DNA of 64,000 nt from Axinella damicornis (Eukaryota; Porifera; Demospongiae; Axinellida; Axinellidae), in assembly GCA_963931865.1 (NCBI GenBank), contig OZ007512.1, positions 14,147,961 through 14,211,960 of the forward strand, given 5' to 3'. Both the position numbers and the translations under genes were made by a program. This document shows, piece by piece, positions 1-19,000 of this stretch. The notes beneath the pieces were generated by a model. That model was not told the DNA's origin, did not search any database, and saw only the letters and a program-made list of their open reading frames with translations. Position 1 is the first letter of the stretch; every line of letters starts with the position of its first letter.

Positions 1-154
1 ATTTGTCAGCGGATGTTACAATGCTTCAGTGCTGCACAAGGCCACTGGCAGCTGAGCTGGTGGATGACTGGCCCTGTCAAGTCACTGTCTGTCACTGTGA
101 ACTGCCCTGTCACTGTTCCACTGTCAGCTTACCTAGCAAGGTGGGAGGTGTTTG

Positions 155-354
155 NNNNNNNNNNNNNNNNNNNNNNNNNNNNNNNNNNNNNNNNNNNNNN
201 NNNNNNNNNNNNNNNNNNNNNNNNNNNNNNNNNNNNNNNNNNNNNNNNNNNNNNNNNNNNNNNNNNNNNNNNNNNNNNNNNNNNNNNNNNNNNNNNNNNN
301 NNNNNNNNNNNNNNNNNNNNNNNNNNNNNNNNNNNNNNNNNNNNNNNNNNNNNN
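155..354. other. assembly gap (200 N)
   Basis: Exactly 200 N, the usual placeholder for a scaffold gap of unknown size. The 154 bases to its left show no convincing exon. Open frames crossing it are meaningless. Confidence 0.98.
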
Positions 355-1000
355 CAATAAAATTATTTTGGTGTTTGTGTGGTACCGCTCCAAAACGTTA
401 AACTGCACTATCCGTAAACAAACAAACAAACAAAAATTCAAGATTGTTCCCACAAAATATAACATGCAGACCATAAGAAAAAGAAAACAGAAAAGCACGC
501 ACAGTATACAAATGTATAAACCAAGTGATCTTATTCCATTGTAACTCTTGGGAGACCACGTTGGTAAAGAGTTATGAAGAAAATAGAAAGCATAAAAGGA
601 GATTTATTGCGACCGTGATGTCAAAGCCAACACACAACATACTGCAGGTCACAGGGTAGTTCTCTGCGGTGCCATGTCATGTGACACACGATCAAGAATG
701 GCACACCACTCCTCGTTGCCATGGAAACACCAGCTGGAGATGCCAACTGTGAATTGTAAAAGCACTCTTGGTTAGCGAGGATATTCATATGCACAAAGCA
801 ACACACTGACTGGTCACAGAAATGCCCATACCATCAGATTTGATGAACAATGGTCTGCTGTGTGTATAGACCATGCAGGTATGCCAAACTCACGTGGCCA
901 AACTGGCACATTTTGGAAACCTTTTTCTACCACGTGTCAATTTAGCTAAAACTGGCAGAAACAGCACTCCTGTTCTGGTGGGTGACTGATGTGCCATTTC

Positions 1001-1092
1001 TCCCAGGCCTTCTACACCTCCAGTTTTTGATCGTTTGCAGTATGCAAAAATGCTGTAAGTGATCAAAAACTGGTGGTGTAGAAAGCCTGGGA
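1001..1092. repeat. hairpin element ending in CCCAGGC
   Basis: Left arm 1001-1032 and right arm 1061-1092 are near-perfect reverse complements with a loop of about 28 nt. The outer end on the right reads into GCCTGGGAACGAGGC, the motif that also ends the hairpins at 10446-10484 and 11966-12014. That suggests a dispersed MITE-like family. Confidence 0.75.
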
Positions 1093-1130
1093 ACGAGGCT
1101 ACAGTTATAGCAGACTAATATTATGCTGGT

Positions 1131-1400
1131 ATCTTGGGCTAGGAATGAGATATGAAGCTGGGATTTGCACCATTGTGATCAGCATGAATGGAACATTCCA
1201 ATGATGTCAATTATGTAGCAGGTTGAATTTTGACCCAAAATCATGAAAAACCATGGATTATAGCCTTTGGTCGAGTGCGATTTTTGGCCAAAATGTGACC
1301 GACAATGAAAACCCATTTTAGGACATCATTTGAAAGCTGTTTTCATGCTGACCACAATGGCACAATCCCCAGCTTCATATCTCATTCTCATCCCAAGATA
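1131..1400. repeat. long inverted repeat, arms about 60 bp
   Basis: The segment from 1131 to about 1192 (starting ATCTTGGGCTAGGAATGAGA) is an imperfect reverse complement of 1340-1400. About 145 bp lies between the arms. No coding capacity. Probably a degenerate MITE or fold-back element. Confidence 0.7.
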
Positions 1401-1610
1401 TGTGTCTTTCATTTGACAATGTTTTCTACGCACTGCGACTGCAGCTACCAGACCAAAATGTGAGGTCCTTGCTACAAAAGAGGACATCATAAGCTCTTCC
1501 TGTCTAGTTGCTCTCTGATTGGTCAACTTTTGCTGGAGCTAGCATACCGCAATGACTGAAGATAGGACAGCAGTACCACACCATCAAATCTGGCTAGTAA
1601 ATTACTGCAC

Positions 1611-8017
<6,407 letters not shown>

Positions 8018-9062
8018 TCTTACGTTGGGAGGCATTCTCCGAAAAGAACGTCTGCCAGTGGATGTGTGTGCGTGAGATGTGGAGTGAGCATAAAGTGTGC
8101 AGCCCATTATAGGATGGAGATATGTACACTGTATGTCATCATAGACTAGACAGAGTGTCCAGCTGGTGTCGGATGATCAAGATCTTTATATAAACTAGCG
8201 ATTCTGGAAGATTGAGCTCATTCTCTGGACAGACTGTAGCTATGAAGTACTGACCATCATGGTTTCCTCCTCCAGCAGAAACCATGTATGAGAATAAAGT
8301 CTGATGACGACCAGAGGCAGCGCTTTTCAATACAATTTTGGATGTTCGCCATCTCTAATATAACCACAGATCTGAGACTAGTGCGTCAGCACACAACCTC
8401 TTCAGCGATCAGACGTGGAACCATAAATAATTATCTATGGTGGAACCATAGACAAACAGAGACGTTACGTCTCTATTATCTATGGTGGGAACAGTCTGTC
8501 CCGAGAGACTGAGTAAACTTGATGGATCCTATCATGTGGTGTGGATATTGACCAGCATCTTGTGCTGCTAGGTCCCACAGCGAAACGATGGTATTAATCC
8601 TGCGTATCCTGACGAGCCCTACTATTGTGTGGGCCTGTGGTGCGCTAGCTACCTAGGCTAGTCAGTTTCGCGTAGCCAGACTGCGGGACTGCGAGTCTGG
8701 CTACGCGGGACCTGGCCCTAACCTTCAAGCACACGTTTTCTCTTGTCCGACTGTCTCTCGCCAGCCACGTTGTTCCAAAAAATCCTGCTTGAAAGTTTCC
8801 GCGAAACCTCATATCGCCCCGTTTCTACGGTCAGCCCCTCCAGCTCCATCGCGCGTACACAAACGGGCTACAATTAGAAAACCAGCCACGCCCCCAAACC
8901 GGTAATAATCTCCCAAAATATTGTGAAACTGGAGCGAAAAACGTGGAATTACGAATGGTGATCAATTCAAAGGCGCCACAAGGCACGGCCGGGAGGTGAT
9001 ACCGAGCGATTACCCTACTACAAGCTTTGGTTCGGACTTGCGGCTTGAAGTAGCGAAGAGCA
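8018..9062. promoter_or_regulatory. intergenic region between kinase (-) and macroH2A (+), with one strong hairpin
   Basis: I see no exon beyond the kinase fragment, although the missing kinase N-lobe could lie in the left part. 8669-8707 is a perfect 14-bp inverted repeat (CGCGTAGCCAGACT, 11-nt loop). Around 8419-8491 the motif TTATCTATGGTGG occurs twice, with CAGAGACGTTACGTCTCT between, as in a small fold-back element. The region 5' of macroH2A is GC-richer and would hold its promoter; no TATA box is evident. Confidence 0.5.
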
Positions 9063-11377
<2,315 letters not shown>

Positions 11378-11650
11378 CTAGAGTCATTCATGAAGTAATG
11401 AACCATCCCTACTACTGAACTTATTCTGACCCTTTCGTATCCTGTTTTAGGCTTGCATGAAGTTAGAATTTCACTTTTAGTCAGCAAACATTATCCTATT
11501 TTACTATTTTGGGTTCAGCTTGTTACAAATAATTTGTTTTGGTGAACTTGTTTTTGCAGCATAAAAATGTGAAGGTGTGTTCCAAAACAGCGAATTACCG
11601 CAAAATTGAAATATGCGGGGGGAAATTTTTCGAAAGAGAAGGTAATAACT

Positions 11651-12323
11651 ATGGAAGAAGAGCACAAGGAAGCTTGTCGAGAGATGGTGGGGAAGGTGGC
11701 TGAATATCTGAATGGAGAATTAGCAGGTTAGAACGTCCTGCGAACAATTAAACAGTAGCCACTACCGAGCCCTGTGCTGTTAAGAGTGCTTGCCCCTACA
11801 CAGTGACAGTAGAAGAGTACCAACTGCTTCTGAAGCTGAATCAGATGACTATTGCAAAGTACTCGGATATGACGGCCCTGGCTACACGGCTGAATGATGT
11901 GTCACAACGACTCAATGACAAGTGTGAGCTCTGTGGATTGATGTGAGAGTGGGTCATGCATTGAACTAGCCTCCTTCCCAGGTGCTTGGTAACTAAGGTT
12001 GGGAACGAGGCTAGCATTGAGCAAATTATGCTCTGTGGTTCAGAGTTCTGTAGGGTGGGAAGTGTAGCCATGTTTACAGGGAAGGATTGCCAATTGTGTT
12101 CTCCCCCCAGTCATCTCACTGCAGCCGTACTGTGATCAGATCGACCAGGTGGAGGCTAGTGTCAGTGCTCTGGAACAAACAGCATACAGCTTGGATGCAT
12201 ACTGCAAGCGACTAGGTATAAGCTCAACCCCATGCATGAAGTATATTTATATTCTTATAACCACAACCCATACTTTCAATGTCCCCTACAGAGGCAAAGT
12301 TTAGAGAAATTGAGAGAAGATGA
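11651..12323 (+). CDS. BLOC1S2: BLOC-1 subunit 2
   Basis: Four exons: 11651-11726, 11804-11923, 12111-12215, 12292-12323 (TGA), giving 110 aa. Recognised by the family core: [52 protein letters not shown], ending EIERR. The protein is predicted to be almost entirely coiled coil. In other animals it is a small subunit of BLOC-1, which acts in making lysosome-related organelles and endosomal sorting, and it is shared with the lysosome-positioning complex BORC. The ATG gives an acidic start (MEEEHKE); the N-terminus is shorter than in human (142 aa). The gene starts 274 bp after macroH2A on the same strand. A polyadenylation hexamer AATAAA lies at 12381-12386, 58 bp past the stop. The second donor was fixed by phase (GACAAGT then GTGAGC). 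Confidence 0.92.
11966..12014. repeat. short inverted repeat CTAGCCTCcTTCCCA / TGGGAACGAGGCTAG
   Basis: 15-bp arms with one mismatch and a loop of about 19 nt, in a BLOC1S2 intron. Another member of the AGCCTCGTTCCCAGG hairpin family. Confidence 0.75.
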
Positions 12324-12458
12324 ACATCATTTTTGTGTGGGTGGTTGACACCTTTTGTTGTTATTTATAAGATGTTTGATAATAAAAATACACTGGAAAT
12401 ATACAATAATGTGTGTGGATGTGGAGAGAGTGTGAGGGTGGGCATTAATCAGAGCAGT

Positions 12459-13495
12459 CTAGCGACTGTAGGGATGATAAGGTCCTCCATGATTGTAGCT
12501 TGGTTTCATGGGGCCATAGCGTGATCCATAGCCTCCTGTACAGTGTGAAACGATATGTGTATTGACAAGCTTCACAACACTAGGAGTACCACTGTGCTGT
12601 CATGCAGGGGTACTTACCTCCGCCGCCGCCTCCACCTTGCCTACCGTAGCCGCCATATCCCTCATAGCCTCCGTACCCACCATAGCCTCCTCCCCCTCCG
12701 CTATAGCCGCCATAGCCACCACCTCCTCCATATCCCCCACCGCCTCCGTATCCCCCACCACCTCCATACCCCCCACCGTAGCCTCCATATGGGGGATAGC
12801 CACCATAGTACTGGCCATACGGCATCCAGCCTCCTGAGGAGTGTAGTGACACACTAGCTAGGCCTCTCTGTACAACAACTTGGTGAACTTGGGAGTAACT
12901 ACAAAGTCTAGCACGGCTAATTATAAATGAGACACAGTAACAGCTCTACACGTGTGTGGACTCACCTCTTCCAAACCCTCCTCCTCTACCCCTCCCCCTC
13001 CCCCCACCTCCTCCCATTCCTCCCCTCCCACCACCAGGACTCTGCTCTCGGGGGGTTGCGCGCTTCACCTCCACCTGGATACAGACATTACCACAGTAAC
13101 CACAGCGCACGTCTCCTGACAGCACACCCGTGAGTGATGGTTCAGCACTACATCAGGTTACCTGATGGTTGTCCAGAGAGTGGAATGTCTTATCCGTACA
13201 CTTATCAACTGAGTCCTCAGACACATACGTCACAAAACAGAAGCCACGGCGCTGGTCAGATCCCTTTGTGGTTACCAAGGCAACCTCTTCTATCTGGTGA
13301 GGGTGACAGGGAAAGTGTGTTGTCAAATGGGACATCAATTATTGGACACTTGGTCTTGGGATGTTGGGATGCTTGTGACAGACAGGCGTACAGGCGCTTA
13401 GGCCTCCATAGTTGGTCCCCCCTCCCCCTGCAAGCATCTTTGCAGGGTAGCGACCTGGCTGACAACAGCCTTTGGTAGTGTCGCATCTACTGCAC

Positions 13496-13532
<37 letters not shown>

Positions 13533-15493
13533 ACCTCTCCAAATTGGACAAAGTAAGTCCGGATGGTTTCCTCGGGCATAGTCGTGGGAACACCTCCTAC
13601 AAAGATCTTCTTTGTTCTATTCTTCATTGCCTAGATCATGTGTACGTGTGTAGCGACCATCAGTGTCAACTTTTAATGTTGCCAGCAAAAATGCAAATTG
13701 TGCCAACTGTGCGAGTTACGTGTGGATGTGGTGTGTGAGGTGTATGTGGTTACGTGTGGATGTGGTGTGTGAGGTGTATGTGGTTATGTGTGGATGTGGT
13801 GTGTGAGGTGTATGTGGTTACGTGTGGATGTGGTGTGTGAGGTGTATGTGGTTACGTGTGGATGTGGTGTGTGAGGATGTGGTGTGTGAGGTGTATGTGG
13901 TTACGTGTGGATGTGGTGTGTGAGGTGTATGTGGTTACGTGTGGATGTGGTGTGTGAGGGTGTGGATATGGTGTGTGAGGTGTATGTGGTTACGTGTGGA
14001 TGTGGTGTGTGAGGTGTATGTGGTTACGTGTGGATGTGGTGTGCGAGGTGTATGTGGTTACGTGTGGATGTGGTGTGTGAGGTGTATGTGTTGTGTGAGG
14101 TGTATGTGTTGTGTGAGGTGTATGTGTGCACGATGTGATAGTATACATGTTGCTAACTTAGCGTGCATGTGTGTGAGCTGTGATGGAATGTGTGAACTGT
14201 GATGGAATGGGATGGTGGAATGTGTGAACCATGATGATTTAGTGTGTGAACTGTGAAGGCAATATTCAACAGTCACAACTCAATCTGAGTTAACATCATT
14301 AGCGACGTCCTGTTTGGTCTGTAACAGCACAGGACAACTCACCTGGTGGATAGCATGTGGGATGGCCTTCTTTGCATCCACCTGCCTGCCATCTATTGTG
14401 TGGGGAATGTTATCCAGGACCTTCTGCACCGCCTCCTCCTCCTGGAAGACCACAAACGCAAAGCCCCTGGGGAAGAGATGACGCACCACCATCGTGAGGC
14501 ACTTGCTACTATCGTGAGGCACTTGCCACCATTGTGAGGACATACCACACACACAAGGCAATGGGAACTTAGCCATTCTCAGCGGCTCCTGGTCGGTGCT
14601 CACCTTGATTTGCCAGTCTCTCGGTCGAACTTGAGATTGACCTCCAACACCGGACCATACTTGGAGAAGTAATCCTTGAGCGCACCTGTGGGATGGTGGA
14701 ACAAGTAGTGAGGAACAGCCTAGTCACACGTGAACAAGAACATAAAGCACTCTCTTATTGTAGGGACGGGCGGTGATCCATACAGTGGTGGTTAGTACCG
14801 GATCATATGTGCATACGTACAACAATCAAGACAAAATACACTAAAACTCAGCCTACTTTGATCTGTTTCCCAGCTTAATCCTCCAACAAACAGCTTGCTA
14901 TTCCCACATGGTAGGAGGTGAGAGAAGGGAGAGTTGGATGGTTACGGCCTAGCCTGTGGCCTAGCCTCTGCTTTCTCATTGCAAAATGAACAAAACGTTT
15001 GCTCAAAACTGACACCTAGGTAGAAAACTGGTCCTATAATGAGAAACAACTTGTAGAATCACAAGGTTAGGTTAGTGGCAAGGAAGAACACGGGGAATAT
15101 ACCATGCTACACATGAATGGATTGTCGTGCCACCAAACTCACTGTTCGTCAAAGGGGACAGGTTCACCGGCGAACGTGCGGCCTCCCTCCCCTCCATCGT
15201 CCCCGCCATCCATTTCAACCCCTCCTTGCTGGGTATCCATGCTCTCGTCTGGCTGTGGAACACCATCCATTCCCATCTAGAACAGAGAGAGCAGTTCGCA
15301 AGTCTCTAAGCCCATTTCCTAACCACTAATCATTGTGTTTCTAGGTGCAATGCTGTTCCCATCCAACCCTGACCGTCTGACACCAACCGTGCACATGCCA
15401 CGCTCCCATGAGTAAACTCGCCTGTTGTTGCTGGGCGTCCGTCTGTGGAGGATACTCGGCCGCCTGCTCCGGATTTGCATCGCCTTCCGACAT
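12459..15493 (-). CDS. hnRNP A/B-D-like RNA-binding protein, two RRMs and a Gly/Tyr-rich tail
   Basis: Ten exons, right to left: 15422-15493, 15143-15276, 14857-14897, 14604-14685, 14343-14466, 13535-13630, 13162-13293, 12966-13074, 12618-12833, 12459-12535; 360 aa with every phase consistent. Order: acidic/Gln-rich N-terminus (MSEGDANPEQAAEY); RRM1 from residue 70 with RNP2 KLFVGGL and RNP1 RGFAFVVF; RRM2 from 159 with RNP2 KIFVGGV and RNP1 RGFCFVTY, followed by VEVKRATPREQ; an RGG-type stretch (GGRGGMGGGGGRGRGRGGGFGRG); a GGY repeat tail (about 264-335); and the end PYHPYSR. This architecture is that of nuclear/cytoplasmic pre-mRNA and mRNA binders (hnRNP A/B, D, DAZAP1, Squid); the exact orthologue is not decided. 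The first intron appears to be GC-AG (CAG then GCGAGT at 15421). Its 3' end converges on BLOC1S2. Confidence 0.92.
13497..13530. repeat. 34-bp poly-C tract
   Basis: An uninterrupted C run four bases from the donor of the RRM2 exon 13535-13630. On the coding strand it is a G run right after the 5' splice site (GTGAGGGGGG...). Confidence 0.9.
13705..14140. repeat. 34-bp minisatellite TGTGTGAGGTGTATGTGGTT...
   Basis: About 11 units of roughly 34 bp (TGTGAGGTGTATGTGGTTAC then GTGTGGATGTGG), with shortened variants at each end, in the intron between the RRM1 and RRM2 exons. No exon sequence in the unit. Confidence 0.9.
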
Positions 15494-16066
15494 CTTCGCT
15501 GCGGTTCAGGACTCTTTTCACAGTTGAATGTCCGTCTCAATTATAACACGCGCGTCCTTGGTGTGGAGTGGTAACTTTCTGCGCATGCTCATTGAATCAC
15601 GTGTGATGCACATGACCTGACGTGACCTGTTGGTCGGGGGCGCGGCGCGTATCTACGCGCGGATTAATTGGAATTATGTTGGATCTAAGTCTGAGACAAA
15701 GTTGATAGAGAGAGAGCAAGGGGTGAGTGTACTATGATCATTAGCTGGAAGGGTTACAGTGGGTAGCCTATAAGGCTACATGGTAGCTTTTCCGCCAGCG
15801 GAGTGAACACTTCCACCATATGCATACCCATGCATACCAGAACCCAAGCAGCCTATTTTACTTTGCATGAATCAAATAATACATGTAATAGCCTGGGATA
15901 CATGCGACTGATGCTGTCATGTAATGCTCCCTATGCACGTGACTGTATGGGTAAATTATCCATGCATGCTCTGGGGATGGCACAACTGTATGCTGCTGCA
16001 AGTATACAAATTGTGATTTACAATTAACACTAACTTGCAGACCCACATGCACCTCACAGCTGCAGT
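15494..16066. promoter_or_regulatory. divergent promoter region of hnRNP (-) and OGDH (+)
   Basis: 573 bp lies between two start codons pointing away from each other. A cluster near the hnRNP side holds TGCGCATGC (15580-15588, NRF1-like), CACGTG (15598-15603, E-box) and TGACGTGACC (about 15617-15626, CRE/nuclear-receptor-like). The OGDH ATG lies right after several AG dinucleotides, so a 5' UTR exon upstream is possible. Motif calls are by eye. Confidence 0.5.
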
Positions 16067-19000
16067 ATGTATCGTGTTGGTCGGCTTGCTCCTTGCCACC
16101 TGCGTTGGGTGCTCCGCCATTATTCCTCCATGGTAACGGCTGAGCCGTTCCTGAATGGCTCCACTGCAAACTATGTGGAAGCTATGTATGAAATATGGCA
16201 GAAGGACCCCAGTGGTGTGCATAAGGTGGGTTTGGATGTGTGCATGATGCAATGTGTGTGCTTTGGTTTGCAATATCTCTGCTTGTCCAGCTGCAGACCA
16301 GCTGTGAGAGTCACCGGTCAGCATGAGGTTAAATCGCCAAGTGATTGTACCCCTCCCTTCCTGCAGTCCTGGGATGCCTTCTTCCGCAATGCTTCATCTG
16401 GTTCACCCCCTGGCCACGCCTATACCTCTCCTCCGTCCCTCCGTCCTTTCTCTGGCCCCTCTAGCCAGGTTCTGAGAGACTCCGATGTTATTCGCGATCA
16501 CTTGCGGGTCCAAGCACTCATCCGAGCCTACCAGATCCGAGGCCAGAACATAGGTACAGGAGTGGTCACTCTAACCCTAACTCTCGTCTGTATCGGAACT
16601 GTTGGCATGTGTGTGGGCCACTATTAGTGTGATGTATATGTGCGTACTTCTCTGATGCAGCATCTCTGGACCCCCTCAACCTCGGGGAGGCAGACCTGGA
16701 TGACTCCATTCCTCAGGAGCTCATGGACTTCTCCAAGGAGGACATGGACAAGGTACGTGAGTGAGTAGTGGAGACCACGTCGAATGGAATTCTGGCAGAA
16801 TTCTCGAAAGAGCCATCAACTTTGAATTCAAACCTCTGCCCCCCCGGCCCTCCCACAAGGATTTTGAGGGCGGCTTCCGCCACAGAACATGACTGTGTTT
16901 TGTAGTTTATTTCAAGAGCATACATTGCATGCAGTTGTAAGATGGTTGATTGTTCATGAGGTGAGGTACAAATGTACTTGTACTGGCTATAGGGTGGATG
17001 CATCTGTTTAGGTACATGTACAAATGTATGCATGTACTACAGAATTTGAACTATGTGGAGAAGAATGTATAGTGCTTATAGAGGCTGCCTTGGGTCCCCC
17101 ACACATGTCCCACAGGTGTTCACCCTCCCTACGATCACCAAGATCGGAGGCTCCCAGAAGGAGCTGACCTTCAGGGAGATTATCAAGCGGCTGAGAGACA
17201 CCTACTGCCGTAACATTGGCATTGACTACATGTTCATCAATGACCGACAGCGATGTAAGCTGTTCTGATCTAAATAAACCAGCGTGTGTAATGAAATGTG
17301 GTGTGGGGACATGTACTTACACCGCTAGATGTCTGGTGGTGTACTGCATGAGAATATAGCCCCAGAGTGGGGAATGAGGCTAAGTTCCAGACTCCAGCTA
17401 GAGGTGATGTGATAGGTGGAGAATGGCCCGGTCTCCGTGTATCAGATTCCTTGGGAGGGCCTGGGAATAACCTCAGACTGGGAGGTACAGTGTTGAGGGC
17501 CTGGGAATAACCTCAGACTGGGAGGTACAGTGTTGATGTGTGTGCCATGCTTGCAGGTGACTGGATCCGAGAGAGATTTGAGACACCTGAGGCGATGAAC
17601 TTGACAAAAGAGGAGAAGGAGAGATTGCTAAACCGACTGATACGATCTACCAAGTGAGTGCTAGTGTGCGAGGGTGCATGGTGGGGTGAGATGAGGGTGG
17701 TGGTGTGTAAGGGTTAGGGTTAGGTGTGGTGTGTTAGGGTGGTGCAATGAGGGGGGGGGGGGGGGGGGGGTGGTAGTGTGCGAGGGTGCATGGTGGGGTG
17801 TGAGGTCGTTGGTGTGATGTGTGAAGTGTCTGCAGTGAACTGTGTGCATGTTTGTTGTATCATGTTATGCCGGCCTGGCTGTGTGGGTTGTACGTGTTTT
17901 AAAAATGTATGTTGACTGCAAGATACCTTCAATGTGTGCACTGCAGATTTGAAGAGTTTCTGAAGGCAAAGTGGCCGTCAGAGAAGAGATTTGGACTGGA
18001 GGGCTGTGAGGTTAGAGCAGCCCCTGGTGTGTGCATGTGTGCAGCTATCTGTCTACCTTGTGCTGGTTTGTGTACCTGCAGGTGCTGATCCCCGCCATGA
18101 AGCATGTGATAGACGAGTCCAGTTTGAATGGAGTGGAGAGCTTTGTCGTTGGCATGCCTCACAGGTGACCTTTGACCTGACCATGTTTGTGTGTATAGCC
18201 TTGTTCCTTCCCCCCTCCCCCAATTATTCTGTGGTGGGAGTTTGGCTATGCTGTGTGTTGGGCAAGCTGTTGGCCTGGGTGGTCATCACATCTTTGCAAT
18301 GCAGGGGTCGACTGAATGTGCTGGCTAATGTGGCCCGCAAGCCTCTTGAGCAGATCTTCACACAGTTTAACCCCCAACTGGAACCACAAGATGAGGTGTG
18401 TGACTCTATTGTAGAAATTGTACTAAGAATTAGGCAATTAACCTCTCAAAAAGCACATCTCCATTGCTACTAAAGTGATTGTGGGTTTGCCTCACTGCCT
18501 CATGAATATACTTAACAGAACTGCTGGTATGGCATATGAACCCTGAATTATCGAATAGTTCCCGCCAAAATTCAGTTTTGGAGGGAATTTTGAATTTCCC
18601 GCCAAAATTATGACTGATATAGAGGGCCCTTCCTGTTTGAATTTACTTAGCTAGCTAGCCATGTAACTACTTGTTGACACTGCGAATGGGTTGGAGGAGC
18701 CAGTGCAACACAGTCCAGCAGCTTGAACTCTTCATAGGCTGATGGTCACTGCAGTAGCAAGACCATAGACTCAGTGTTGTTGGTGAGTTACACTCTACTC
18801 TGGAGACATTATGCAACTGCTGCTAGAACACTTGAGTATGGCCTTTGAAGCAAAACTGCATGCCCTTCACATGCTAACTTCCTACCCTCCAACTAAAACA
18901 CATGCTGCAGAGCTTGAAACTAGCCCACAGCACAAACCCGAAGTGCATGTAAGACAGTGCTGTAGAGTACATGTAGGTACCTCTGTATGTCTTCCTGAAC

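Larger units (their letters stand above)
355..1610. other. non-coding stretch 3' of the kinase gene, with inverted repeats
   Basis: I find no exon here. It holds two inverted-repeat structures (1001-1092 and 1131-1400, listed separately). Otherwise it looks like ordinary AT-richer intergenic DNA downstream of the minus-strand kinase gene, whose stop codon is at 1611-1613. Confidence 0.6.

Noticed and set aside
3..544. Open frames spanning the N gap
   Set aside because: They consist mostly of unknown residues and have no recognisable exon on either side.
12580..12857. Plus-strand open frames over the Gly/Tyr-rich exon
   Set aside because: Antisense shadows of the hnRNP tail, whose exons have consistent phases on the minus strand.
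17700..17725. Interstitial GGGTTAGGGTTAGG considered as evidence of a chromosome fusion
   Set aside because: Only two units, embedded in G-rich simple repeat in an intron; chance or repair insertion is enough.
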